From: Pezizomycotina sp. ARF18
Lineage: Eukaryota > Ascomycota
Assembly (NCBI GenBank): GCA_002224055.1
Contig: AZLU01000259.1
Location: 1 to 55,783 of the forward strand
DNA: 55,783 nt
Direction: 5' to 3'
Shown here: positions 35,694 to 47,171 of the stretch, one piece after another
Layout of the letters: every line of letters begins with the position of its first letter
How positions within the stretch are numbered: the first letter of the stretch is position 1
Made by a program: the position numbers and the translations under genes
Notes under the pieces: generated by a model
Told to the model about the DNA's origin: nothing
Databases searched by the model: none
What the model saw: only the letters and a program-made list of their open reading frames with translations

Positions 35694-37740
35694 CGTTTGA
35701 CGCGCATGCTCTTTACTCGTACCATGTCCAATTGAACTCTAACTAACTACGCAATTAAATTGGGCTACATTTCCGCCCAGAGACGGGAACGCCGGACGTA
35801 ACACACATACTACAGACACGATTAATAATTCATCTCTAGAAAAACGGATATAAGGACCCCGCTCTAATATGGGTTTGACGATTAACTCCTCTTGCTTAAA
35901 AATGCTTAATTCAATTACGATTTGTTGAGAGATTTTTCCGGCATGCGGGAAATTTGAGGTAGCCAAAACAGGGTCGGATCTCATCCGAGCTTTCTGCCGA
36001 GGGGAAAAGGGAAAATTTTTGCTTGGAAAAGTGGGCTCTGGGAGCTCTTTGCCTCAAAGCTTCTCTGCGGTGCTTTCGGGAGTTCATTCGAGGAAGATCT
36101 CCCCCGAGAGAGATCTTTAAAGGAGTGTTTGCGCCAAAAGGTAAAGGATGGATCGAAGGCAAGCCATGCCGTCATTGGCAGGAATTTAATGGTCTTCTCT
36201 TGCTCATAAGTTCCGAGGTATGTTATAGAAGTGTTTAAGTGTAACTGGTCTAGCGATGGTGTAGAGTATCAATAGAGCCTTAGCAGACCTCCATGCGAAA
36301 TGTTCCTGGAAGAGTGGCTGTAAACCTTGAAGTGAGTATATCGCGACTTGTTTCTTGGAGCCTATCTATGACTGTAATAGCTCTTTCCAGGTTTTCGGAT
36401 ATATATTCCTAAAGAAAACTCTGGATAATAGTTCACAGTTTTGTTGATTGACTCACGGCATACTCGCCGCCCTATAGACGATCGTATGTTTTAAGCAGCC
36501 ACACGGGCAGCACCCAATGAACGCCTCTAAAACTTCGGACGATCGCGATTACCTGCTCATAAATATCTTTGAGTCCTGCTCGATATTGGATATTGTTATC
36601 CAGAATATACACAATCCAATTGCGTTACAACTCGATAACTTAAGCCGAGTTTATGATCATTGACGGGAAGGATTGTAAATAGGAACATTATAGTATCTTT
36701 GGCATTTATTGAGCCCTTATAACGATGTTACAAAAATTCAATCACTAAGCAAGTTACAGGAAAACCATAAGCTGCATGGATTAGAAACCTTAGATAATCT
36801 AGGACATTGATCTAGCCCGAGGTGGAACTGAAAGAGTGCTGAGTAAATATCAATGTCCTATAGATCTAATGCAGCAATTGCATATAAGGTCTTAAATACC
36901 TGGTTTCATGAAATACGACAGTAAAGTCATCCTCAAAAGAAGATCGAAAGGATCGATTCCATCAAATAAGTGAGTGTATGCAGTCTCCTTGTCAGAACCT
37001 CCGAAAGAGCGCATGTCCAGTTTCATGACTTGGCGCCGACACAATGACTCAGGAATATAAACTTGCCACATTGTATTTCTAGGATCACCACGTCTTGACA
37101 GATCTTAAGTGGATTAGAACACGTCTCAAGTTTCAACCCTTCCACTGAAGAATTCGCTGTTTGGTTGAGATGGTGGGTGGCGCCTCTATCCGAGACGGGT
37201 AACCATTTGCGAGCAATCACCCTCGCTTAATTAATGAGATTCCCGTTCAAGAATCGAAAATCGAACTTTACCTCGAGCTTGGAAACTTGATATCAGTTGA
37301 TAGATACGAGACTATCGGGTCGAGACAAGAAGGTACGTATTCTTGAATGTTGACACGCTTCAGGTAAATTTCTAATATTCTGTCTATGTGGAATGCGGGC
37401 TTCGACATCTTCTAGGCTTAGTTCATTATTCTTGCCGTTAGAATGAAGTTCATTATCACGCTTTGAATTTCCAGAGCAGGCATGCGCCAATTCGCACATC
37501 CCGAGCTTCTTAGCCACTTTCATGTATTTTGAAATCGAGTATCATAATAGCAAAGGTGTCATCTTGATCCCGCCATGTCGTTTAGATATCAAGAATGTTT
37601 AAATATGGACGTTACGAAGTGTTGAAGGGAATGACCTCCTTATCCAGCCTCGATCTCCAGCTACAAACCCCAGCACCGCCTAGAAAAACATACCTATATA
37701 ACATCTACGAAACGTCTTATCTTTTTCCCCCTCCAGGACA
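35694..37740. other. Intergenic, no gene seen
   Basis: The short frames near 35740-36240 overlap on both strands with no recognisable feature. Immediately before the small ORF at 37741 is a TATA-like CTATATAA (37694-37701). Confidence 0.5.
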
Positions 37741-37914
37741 ATGAACTTCCGGCAAGCTGCCCTCCTCTTCCTGATACACTTCATCCTAGAAGTCATCGCA
37801 ATCTACTACATCGTCGCCATCGTCGGTGACAATATCGCTCGCAACTTCGTCGGAGGCGTTCTCGATTACCAAGATAACAGAACTTATCGAGTCCAACTTA
37901 AACCGGAGCTTTAA
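37741..37914 (+). CDS. Small membrane protein ORF, 57 residues
   Basis: ATG at 37741 starts a 57-residue frame: MNFRQAALLFLIHFILEVIA, continuing through IYYIVAIVGDN to a polar tail ending QLKPEL. One hydrophobic segment of about 25 residues (6-30) should span a membrane; the tail is mixed charge. A TATA-like element 40-47 bp upstream, a CCTCCAGGACA-type start context and the C-ending codons favour a real gene over chance. No family is recognised. The next small membrane ORF starts 25 bp after its stop in another frame, so the two could also be exons or frame-broken parts of one protein. Confidence 0.45.
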   Translation: MNFRQAALLFLIHFILEVIAIYYIVAIVGDNIARNFVGGVLDYQDNRTYRVQLKPEL

Positions 37915-37939
37915 ATTACAAAGCTCCTAGCATACCGCC

Positions 37940-38215
37940 ATGACAAGTGCTACCTCGGTTCAAGCCTCGCCAAAGCGCGCAGAGAAAATCCTCCGGCGAG
38001 CTCTCCTGCCGTCACATCGTGCTTTCCTATATTACTTCTTTAATTTCTTCGTCATACCGCTCGGACTCGTTGCTATCGCCCTGTTCCTCCTCGTCGCGAT
38101 CTTCGTCTTGGCTATTATGCTTCGCTTCGCGTTCGCGTATTGCTTACACGTTTACAAACTTTTCGGTAGGTCTCACCGGACTACCGCTCTTTCGTACAGG
38201 GGGCGAGAATTCTAG
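37940..38215 (+). CDS. Small membrane protein ORF, 91 residues
   Basis: ATG at 37940 (MTSATSVQASPKRAEKILRR) with a basic N-terminal region, then one long hydrophobic stretch at about residues 29-67 (FVIPLGLVAIALFLLVAIF), enough for one or two membrane passes, and a short basic tail. An overlapping frame starting at 37947 is Ser/Arg-rich and looks like a shadow. It follows the 57-residue membrane ORF by 25 bp on the same strand. No family is recognised. Confidence 0.42.
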   Translation: MTSATSVQASPKRAEKILRRALLPSHRAFLYYFFNFFVIPLGLVAIALFLLVAIFVLAIMLRFAFAYCLHVYKLFGRSHRTTALSYRGREF

Positions 38216-38912
38216 AGCGAGTTTTTTATATTCCGTTTCGGGGAAATTGTGTTGATTGTGTAGTATTCTATTGTTACCTCGTTTACTTTACGATTCGGAT
38301 TATCCTTTCGGAGCTGGGACGGTAGCGTTGTTGTCAAATTCGAGTAGAGCGACACAGCGACCATGGTAGCTGTTAACATGAGGAGCATAGATGTTATACA
38401 TTCAATGTAATTAGTCTGATATATACCAATTGATTTTTCTCTTGTAATCGAATTATAACCCTGAAACGCCTTCCAAGCACCAGGATATCACATTGATAAG
38501 ATTTATTCTTGTGAAGCCTTTTTTTTTTTGGTTCATGTTTCGTGTAATTTATGACTCCAGCGTGATCGCAGTGTCAATTCCAGTAAGTCTTGCGACAGGA
38601 TTATGCCTCGCTTAACCAGGGCCTTGAAAAGAAAATCTCCGTACAAGCGTTTACGAGCTTAGGGGAGCCTAGTCCAATACTTATAGATATGACTACCATT
38701 ATTTCTTCGCGCGATTCTTCCGAGGGCCAAGTATAAGCATGACCGCGCGTCTGTAGAAGTGCCGTGCGGAAAATCGAAACCGCGCCATAATTTTAACTGA
38801 AACAATCAACGAAAATTTAGGAACATCGAGCACGCGACTACTGCTACGCGTAAACATCTCTACTATATATTCTCACGACATCCTTTTTCAGATCAGATAG
38901 AACCTATCAATC
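38216..38912. other. Intergenic, no gene seen
   Basis: Nothing recognisable. A TATA-like CTATATATTC near 38870 precedes the next ORF. Confidence 0.5.
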
Positions 38913-39387
38913 ATGTACAACGTCCCTCTCATCTCTCTACTCTCCGAAAACATTGCAAACGGAACAATCACTGCCGAACAAGTTCACGAAGCTCTTCGCG
39001 CCTCCTCTCAGTCTCTGATCTTTCCTTCCCAGCGTTCGGAGCAGTCCACTTCAATGCCTGTACCAATACTCAACAGTATACGTGCGAAATTACGCAAGCG
39101 TACCACACGATGATATTCATCGTGTTTTTACTCATAGTTCTCATGTTTATCAGCCTCATCGTCCAACCGTCGCCGTTTATACCGAATCCGATCGATATAT
39201 TCAAGGCGCAAATGATGTTACTCGTCGCCATACGGGCCAGTATGTGAACGACACGATGCCGGAAACTCGACGGAGCTCCGATATAAGGTTTATAGAGAGG
39301 TTGCGGATATGGAGAGTGGAAAATGAAGCGTGGAAATGCTACGGGGAAGGGCTAAGAGCACATAAGCAGTATCGGAACGAGATATAA
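38913..39387 (+). CDS. Small hypothetical gene; two overlapping ORFs or one frame-broken ORF
   Basis: ATG at 38913 opens a 66-residue soluble frame (MYNVPLISLLSENIANGTIT, then EQVHEALRASSQ) ending at 39113. Two continuations are possible. In one, a missing base near 39085 joins it to a frame with VPHDDIHRVFTHSSHVYQP and the helical, charged RFIERLRIWRVENEAWKCYG, ending at 39387, for about 158 residues in all. In the other, an independent 45-residue membrane ORF (39110-39247, MIFIVFLLIVLMFISLIVQ) begins at an ATG overlapping the stop of the first as ATGA. Given the frame breaks in every other gene here, the single longer protein is at least as likely. No family is recognised. Confidence 0.38.
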
Positions 39388-39575
39388 TAAATAAGCGAAT
39401 TTTTGTCCGAGAATTTGTAGTTTATTAGGTCTTTTGGTTCTCATATTCTTTCACAGATGTATACACCTGTCCTCATAGAAGATATTTCGTCCATGCCTTT
39501 TGCATAGAATCTTTTGAGATATGTTCATCTGTTTCAGACAAGTACTACCATAATTACAAGATTAAACTACCATCT

Positions 39576-41305
39576 TTAATTCCGTGGTCGGTTATCCCAC
39601 TCCGCCTTCAGGGTATTAAAGAAATCACCGAACGTCATATCGCTGTTCGGATTAAACGCCTGCTTCTCACTGTTATCATCCATCCAGTAAAAGTGCTCGT
39701 CGTGCTTGTATCATCGTTGCCGAACTGGTAGCACTGCAGGTGCAGCATACTTCGTCACGAGTGTTCTCGAGCTTATGCACCTGTAGTGCTGCGAGCCGAG
39801 CCAGGTAACCTGCCCGGCGTTGAGGATCGCGGTACCGCGGGGGTTCTTCTTGGTGAGTGAATCGTAGAAGTTTACGTTTATGGTGCCATGGAGGACCTTT
39901 ATGACTGCGTAGGAGTCGCCGTGGTCGTGGACGGGGAGTGGTGGCCGGGTGGCCAGATTTCGAGGACGTAGGGATACCCGGGGAGTTTCCCTACAAACAG
40001 TTGTTAACAATACTCCAACTTCCTCATTGTGTTATTGAACTTCTCTCTTCAGGTTACTTACGATGCTCTTTCGAGCGTAATTCTCAGATATGTGCCTTGA
40101 TGTCATGCCTAACTCGCCGGCCGCCGCCTTCTTCTGGCACATGTTCCATCCAGCACCCCTCGTCGTGACGCTTTTTGAAGAGCCTTGGCGAAGTCTTTAA
40201 ACGGCTCCCTGTCAATAGCGATATTTGGTCGGCGACATTTCCATATAGTCTCTGGCATTCCTGCGTAGTTCTGGGAGACGTGACGGTTCCGTTTTCGAGT
40301 CCGGAGCGTGATGATGTTGTCTCCGACGACATTAGTGGAGGTCGAGGACTATCGGGAGAGGTTGGAGGACGGTGGAGAAGCCCTGGTGTCGAAAAAGATT
40401 TAGTATGGGGTATATAGGCGATATATCTGGATGGTTTATATACCTTCCTTTGTTATCAACCGAGACGTCATACTGCTTGACGCTCTCGAGCCAGGAGTAT
40501 TTCTGATCAACCCAAACCATAACACCTTCTTTATCATTTCGCTTCTTCAAGACAGCCTATTGCAACAATTAGTATAATTTTATCGCTCGAACCCATCTTA
40601 ATACGGGAACTTTTAGCTTACCTGGAAGATAGCATTAGCCTTGCTCAGGTAATACTTTCCATAGCTGATGATGCCGTTGTCCCTATCGAGACTGAGCCAG
40701 TAAATCTCCTCCGTATCCTTTTCAAGATACAACCCCTCATCCGTATCCTTTACTTTGGTCAAAGGAATCTGAGCTCCAGCGCACCGATCAAGTTCCTCTC
40801 ACGGTCACCGTAGAAGAGGTTAATGCTGTTCACTCCAGCTCGAAGTAAAGAGTCGCTCCACCTAAGTCCTCAGGTTTAAACGACATGTGCAGCCACTCCT
40901 TAACGTTAGCCTTTACGGCGAGGACACCTTGTCCATGATGGGGAGCGAGCCATCTGATTTTTTGAGCGTGAAAGTGCCGTCATCCGTCGACGAGAGAACG
41001 TGGCGGAGTTCATAGACCGGTGTTGGTTCATGGCCGTCCCGAGCCCGCCATCGAATCCAGAACGCTCTTTACCTGCGGCGCGGCGTAGACGGGTTCACCA
41101 AGCTTGGTTGACCTTTTTGGGGGGCGTCGACGACGTCCCAAGCTCCGTCGCGGCGGCCTGGAAGGGGTCAAAATAGGAGTTATATGGTTCGGGCGCCATT
41201 TTCAACTGGTTTCTGAGATTAGGGCATACCCAGAGATCGATGATTCTGGCTGGTGCTGCTTTCTACTAGACGGCGAAGTTGTAGCTGAGGGCCTTGGTGG
41301 TCTGT
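39576..41305 (-). CDS. Cysteine-dioxygenase-like cupin with long N-terminal extension, frame-broken
   Basis: The C-terminal domain is a thiol dioxygenase of the cysteine dioxygenase type, a non-haem Fe(II) cupin oxidising a thiol to a sulfinate. Visible: YPYVLEIWPPGHHSPVHDHG (first two His ligands in HDH), VIKVLHG, ILNAGQVTWLGS and HKLEN (third His), then CYQFGNDD with a Tyr where the family's active-site Tyr lies, EHFYWMDDNSEKQAFNP, and the stop at 39576-39578. The cross-linking Cys of animal enzymes is replaced by Ala. Upstream is an unrecognised, probably beta-rich region of some 350 residues: YNSYFDPFQAAATELGT, YELRHVLSSTDDGTFTLKK, EWLHMSFKPEDLGGATLYFE, EIYWLSLDRDNGIISYGKYY, MVWVDQKYSWLESVKQYDV. 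Introns lie at 40557-40621, 40383-40443 and 39991-40061. Several single-base breaks are present. ATG at 41199 is possible, but open sequence continues upstream to an acceptor near 41305, so the true start is uncertain. Confidence 0.78.
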
Positions 41306-42434
41306 AGAACTAGCTGTCAGCATCCACTCAGGAGACAAATCCGTATTTTATAGCTATCTCATTGAATCTAAATCATTCATGCCCGGAATAACGAGGCTGT
41401 GTGTTCTCGTATCATGAACCGTCCCACATAGCAACGTTCAAACCCGAGCGCATGTGAGAAACTTAAACTTCGAAGCATTTTCCTCGACGGCAGCTGAACG
41501 GATACACCGCACGCAGATCGGTGCGCGAAACTAGCAGGTATCAGATTACCGCGCAGCGTTCCCCGCAAACATCGATGCTGCATCGCTATTGAAATTCAAC
41601 AAAAACAGATCAACACCAATCAGAGCCTCTATATTATATATCCACGGGGGAATTTAGCTTTGATGGCCTGTCATCGTTCCCGAACGCGCAGGGTTGAGCG
41701 AATATCAGATCTAAAATGCCTTCCGGATCTAGTTAAGCTTTTTTTATATAACTGCCGTGAGTGGCGGGGGAGGGAGGGGCAAACGGGAACGGACCGAAGA
41801 AACCTCTATTGCCGCAATCTTTTTATACTATAATTTTCTGGTATGAGATTCTCCGCGAATGTTAGCATTTCTCGTTCCATCTGATTTCGGTTTATTGTTT
41901 TACTCCTTATGGCAGTCGACGAAGTTGAGTTCGAGGAGGTTAGTCCACGACCGTCGCCTCTTCCGAGTACATTGATATTGCTGCTATATACTATGTTTGC
42001 CGTCGTGGCATCCGCTGGAAATACATATATCGCTAGATCAATGTCAATAATAGATTATAAAGTAACTTTTTATTACTAGCGTTTCTCTCTTTAGCAGAAT
42101 TATAAAGTGATGTGTATAGATTTCGAGTTGGATCATCGTTGTTCGCAACGAAGCGGACGAAGCAAGTCTTGATAGTTCATCTGGGTAGAAATATAGTGCG
42201 GAGCTGTCTAAAACCCCCGAACGTGCCCTTCGAGCCACGAATGCTCAGCCAGACCAGATATCTCAGTCTTCGATCGTGATACAGTGCACTATTTGAATGC
42301 AAATTTTATGAAATATTTTTTACAATATTGTTATAGAATTAGAGAAACATTTCTTAGAAATATAGACGGCGAGAGTTCAGAATATTCACAATATATGTCC
42401 AAGAATCGAACTGATCCGGCCCCGGCTTATATAA
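41306..42434. other. Probable 5' part of the cupin gene, then intergenic
   Basis: Minus-strand sequence at 41377-41583 (containing LPSRKMLRSLSFSHALGFER) might be an upstream exon of the dioxygenase-like gene, but no convincing start or donor site was found. The rest, to 42434, shows no gene. Confidence 0.35.
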
Positions 42435-44209
42435 TTAGACACACTGGGGAGATTTAGCTTCCACTGCAGGAAAGACCCCGCCCCTCCAGAACTTCTTGAT
42501 ATCACTGCCCCGGCCACGTCCCGTAATCTTCCCCTAAAGCCAACATACCCAATACAGATTAAAGCACATATCATACAAATCGTAAAATATCCTCCCCGTA
42601 TTCGCGAAGCTTCCGTACGTTGCCCACGCACCTGGGTACGCGTCGGAATGCATATTCGTAGCTGACACACCAGTCTTGCCTGCCGGTACGGCGGCGTTGT
42701 TATACGCGTAAAAAGACAGTAAAGAGTTTGCGTCCGGTAGCCCATACTAATTCTTATGGATGCGCCGTCTAGTAAATCCCCGCTGGATGTGCTAATGGGG
42801 AAGTTCACGGGGTAAGGTGTGCCGTATTGTATGTTGAAGATGCTGGCGCCGGTGTCGGGGAGGATTTGACCTTGTTGACACCCGCCCGAGAGTACTTTTT
42901 TGAGGAAAGGCATATTGGCTCAATAAATACCGAACAAGATTGGAGAACGTGAAAAGGATCAAAATTTAGAAATATTATGAGTAAACTTACGTGTCCCCGC
43001 GAGATTATAAAACTGAATACATCCCTCCGGCCTCGTCCAGTCCGCCGCATTAAATACGCTGTGCTTCAGCGGGTAGTAAATACACTGATCGTTCGCGACC
43101 AAACCGAACTGTATCCCCTTCCTACCAATCGTATAACCCTGTATCCAACTGGACTACTCAGCGCGCCGCTGGTACTAGTATACGTATTACCGCTGTTGTC
43201 GGTAATACTATTAATACCGCGCACGAACTGGGACTTTACGGGTATTTGGGAGTTAAAGTTGCCCAGCCTATGCCAAAGTACGGCGCGGCCCAAGGACGCC
43301 CAGATTCCCGTGTCGCTACGAACGCGTTGGATGGGTCGACGAAGCCGGACTGGGGGCACCTAGTTGGTCCTGCGTTTCTATCGAAGCCGGAGACGTGGGA
43401 TCGGGCCAGGTTTGCGCTTCGCCATTGAAGCCGCTACAGCCTGTGACGACGTAGGTAGCGACGAGGACAGTGGGGGTTGCGACGACTTTTGCGGACGCGC
43501 CAGAGCTTGACTTCAAGGTGATTTGGAGTTTAGTCCACCTTCCGAGACTATTTGCGCGGTGATCGGTTATATATATTAGCGATCAAATATTCCTTCTAAA
43601 GGGCAATATTGCGTCCAACTCCTTTCATACTGCACAAGTTACATAGAATAATGAAGTTATTACTTACTATAGTGCCCCCTCCAAGGGAAAATATTGATAC
43701 CATTATAATTATTGGGATCAAGCGTATCCAAATTTCCCTTCCCGCCCACAACAGCCGGCCAGACTATGATAGGCGCGGATCCTGTATCAACCCACGCGGA
43801 GTAAACTGATGCGGTCGGGACGGGGGCGGCGCAGGTAGAACAGCTCGTGCCGTCAGATTTCGCGACGCTGAAGACTAAACGCGGGTACGTCATAGAGGTG
43901 CTGAAATCACCCGCGCTGTTCCATGACAGAAATACATTCTTGGTAGAGGTACGGCCGAGGGTGCCAATGTAAGTTGGCGTATAGGGCGTGTCGTATTTCG
44001 TTGGGTTGGGGATAGCGGAGCGTTTGAGGTACTGGTGAACGGATGTTGGTTTGTGTGTTGGCTGTGCGTGAAGTTGGGTTTTTGGAATGCCGGGTGGAAG
44101 GGCGCGACGACGGGGGCTACGGGTGAGGACGGTGGACGTCGACGGCACGCGCATCGGCGGTGAGCGGAAGGGCTGCTAGAGCAGTAAGAATTGGAACTAA
44201 GAGAAACAT
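42435..44209 (-). CDS. Secreted protein of unknown function, multi-exon, frame-broken
   Basis: The start at 44209 gives a clear signal peptide, MFLLVPILTALAALPLTADA, followed by RAVDVHRPHP and a basic pro-like region. The mature part reads YDTPYTPTYIGTLGRTST, FLSWNSAGDFSTSMTYPRLV, CSTCAAPVPTASVYSAWVD, WPAVVGGKGNLDTLDPNN; then VVTGCSGFNGEAQTWPDP, GFVDPSNAFVATRESG, SQFVRGINSITDNSGNTYTS, FNAADWTRPEGCIQFYNLAG, PDTGASIFNIQYGTPYPVNF, TGVSATNMHSDAYPGAWATY and a final FPAVEAKSPQCV. It is Cys-poor, aromatic and rich in Gly, Thr and Ser, as in fungal extracellular proteins. GTAAGT donors near 43666 and 42990 suggest at least two introns; several bases appear to be missing. TATAAAAA at 44300-44293 lies about 85 bp upstream. 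I do not recognise the family. Confidence 0.55.
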
Positions 44210-45665
44210 TTGTTCGGAAAGAAATACTGCCTGGCAGACGACTTGAAGGTTATCTTACCGTTGATATGCTGAATCAATGGCCGACTGGATGGTTTTTATA
44301 TCGTATTTTACAGCAGCTATCGGATAGGATCCACCCGCGATATTTTTAAGTCCAAAACCCCCCAAACGAAAGTTTCCTCAACCCTCGTCAAATTTCTATT
44401 TATTGACTGCATTCACGAATACGCTGGTGGCTGTTTTGAGTTTGAGGCTTTCGATAAAGGCCGGATGACATGATATTCTTAGATGCAAGGGCACGTATAG
44501 GAATAAGTACTAGCATCTGAACTCAGGTTAGTGAAGCAACAGTGGATACTGCGCATTTGCTTACGGTGGCGTTCTAGAGGCGCCCTAAAGGTTCGTGGAT
44601 AGTGGCGAAAAGCCTTTGCCTTTTAATCTAGAAACCACACTAATAGTCCAATAGCTGATGAGGGCTTGCAAGAAACGGCGCCCACCTTACTATTCTCAAA
44701 GCAATGATAATAGCAACTAAGTTCTAAGAGCGGTCAATGTTACCTCCGGAGGGATCACCGAAACCAGTTGACCGGATATTGACCAGTAGAAAGGATACAT
44801 ATCGGCAACATATATAATATCAAAGCCCGGGTAGATAATTATAAAATTAAAGAAAATTGACGAAATTTCCAACTTAGCATCCTCTAAGACATACCGAAGT
44901 CTTCGTGAACTGAGCCTGTCAGATTGCTGATGGAACATGAAACTGTCTAGCTAGATCCTTAAAGGGGCAAAGTTTCTACATGTGGGGCAATATTGGGTTC
45001 TCTTCCGATTCGCTGGACGGTTAGCGGGAATCAAAAAGTTCGGACGAAAAATAATATTGTAACCAATCAGAAGATCCGACGAAAGCTGTCCGTTCAGAAA
45101 TGTGTAAAACGGCAAATAGACACGGAAACTGAGACAATAACGCTATTTTTGAATGCCTCGATTCCGAACAGAGTGCACAGCCAGTTGAAAAGTTCAGACG
45201 AAAAGACGAATCAGAAGATCCAGAGATGAGTGTGCTTCGCTCACGGCGAATTCAAGCCCCCACTTCTGCTGTTGCTTGCCCCACCCAGTCACCCAGTGGT
45301 CGATCTGCAGAAGGCGTTCTCAAAGTTTCAAGAACGAGTGGCGTCTAGGTATTTGGGTAGCCTAAAGATTATCCTGCAGATATATAATGGTACCTCCGAA
45401 TTCTCTTGATATTACACAGATTCGTTATAGTCCGCGTTTTATACCAGGAGTTGACCAGCGATTTCACAAGCTAAGAGCTGGTGAGTGGAAGAGAGGTACC
45501 GGTCACCCAGTGTAACATTTAGAAAACGAACAGCCAGCAACCCGAGCGAAAAAGAATCGGCAGCAGAGAAAAGTTTCAATCCTCCGCTGCCACATCTCAC
45601 GTCAAGAACCCTCACGATGCACCTTGGTGGCTTTTCCGGCTGCATTTTCGGCTTTTCGTCTCGGT
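44210..45665. other. Intergenic; short imperfect direct repeat
   Basis: No gene is seen. AAAAGTTCGGACGAAAA...AATCAGAAGATCC near 45033-45076 recurs near 45189-45221 as a shorter, diverged copy. Nothing else marks a mobile element. Confidence 0.45.
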
Positions 45666-47171
45666 CTATAATAACCAGCAAACATCTCTAGCCTCAAGTT
45701 GTCCACATACACCGGTCCCAATCGACTCCGTCTTTCCATGCCTGGCCGTCGTCTTCATTCCTTCTGCTGGAGCTCTCATTACTCGCCGCCATCTTCCGCC
45801 TAGGACCGTAGAGCACGTGACGCCCTCTTTCGACGAGAGACCGTCTTGTCGTAACGGCAGACTGTCACGGTCAAGATATAGATCTGACGGATAGAAGGTC
45901 TCGATGTCGTCCCATTCTCGCAGGTTCGCCGGTGCCGGGGGCCTCACGATCATCTGCCAGAAGAAAGGCTTGGTATTGACAAAGCTAGAAGTACAGTTTC
46001 TGACCAGTTCCAGCTCCGCACGGCTCTGAACGGAGCACATGCCAACTGCTTCACCAGCTTCGAATCCTCAGGGCCTCGCCGCCTTCCACCGCTCGAAGCC
46101 CGTGCTAGACTTCATTAACAATCTAGATCCGTCTTGAACGAGTCGATCAGAGAAGAATACCGAAGAGCTCCGGGAGGACTCAGTGCTGACATTACCCTGC
46201 TGCTAAATTCTTCGCAGTCGTTGTGCGGCAGCGACTCTGCCGAGAAATTCTCCCACATGCGATCGCTCAGTGTCGGCTCCTCAGCTCAGTAAGCTGCGCG
46301 TCGAGGTGCCACAGGTTAATGATTATGTACTCTTGGATACTTAAGGCCGAACGCCAATCCCACTCGTAAATGCGGATATTATCTCCCCGCGAAGTTCCCG
46401 CTGTCCCTTCGCCATTTCCACCCGCGTGTCACCCACCTTCTCTAGGAAATCTGACCGGTGGATCAAGCTTGCGACGTTAGTCTTGATCTATGAGGCGTAG
46501 ACTCCGCGCTCGAAACGGCGGTGCTCGGACTCGGTCGGCGCAGGCTGCCGCGCAAATTCCGCCTCGCAGTACGGCGCGAAATCGTCAGTGTATTTTCTAG
46601 AGCTATGCCGCAGTCGCGCGCTACAGCAATGGTTTGCGAGCGCGCGGACGAGCCTGTAATCAGCTTTCCAGTGGTTCATCACCGGGGGTGTTGGAACCGT
46701 CCTGTTACAGCTTCCGGGCAATCTCGGTGGGAGAGTGTGCAGAGCAATAATTTGGCGAAAGGATGCAGTGGGACTCGTCCCGGTTGTAGTAGCAGAGCGA
46801 CGTATCGCTGTAGAAGCCCCCAGGACCCACTCTTTCCAATGGCGTGGTTTCTCCGGGATAGATTCGAGAAAAATTGACCAACGATTATTACCTCTCGCGG
46901 CGGCATGGAAGGAAGCTGCCCAGGCTCGCACATGCTCCACCCCGACGTCGGGCTCCATGAGCCTGAGGGAGTACATCAGCGCGTCCGCGTAAATCGCACA
47001 TCCGTCTCTGTGAACCTTATATTTTCGAACACCGTTTCCAAGTGCCCATCGGGAGAAACACGCTGTGTAACTGTTTGCATGATAGCATGGTCGCGAGGAG
47101 GGCACGTCTACTCGAACGGATCTTAATATTTCAAGATGAAGATCCGCAGGGAGCGATAAAATTGACGCCAT
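45666..47171 (-). CDS. Probable F-box protein, frame-broken
   Basis: The start at 47171 gives MASILSLPADLHLEILRSV and, after one frame change, SRRALLATMLSCKQLHSVFL, which together match a degenerate F-box, the module that binds Skp1 in SCF ubiquitin ligases. The remainder is fungal-type and unrecognised: LMEPDVGVEHVRAWAASFH, WKADYRLVRALANHCCSARL, YEWDWRSALSIQEYIIINLW, NFSAESLPHNDCEEFSSRVM, LRYSSLIDSFKTDLDC, then FWQMIVRPPAPANLREWDDI and a stop at 45666-45668. The pieces lie in three frames over about 500 codons. It is divergent to a second F-box gene that starts 1.16 kb to the right. The substrate-recognition part cannot be typed. Confidence 0.5.

Noticed and set aside
42435-44209. Aspartic protease, because of DTGS (WVDTGSAP) and DTGA (PDTGASIF)
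   Set aside because: Neither motif has the usual hydrophobic flanks, the spacing from the mature N-terminus is wrong for pepsin-like enzymes, and the flap Tyr region is missing.
45031-45225. Direct repeat as transposon LTRs or target-site duplication
   Set aside because: The copies are short, diverged and only about 155 bp apart, with no element between them.
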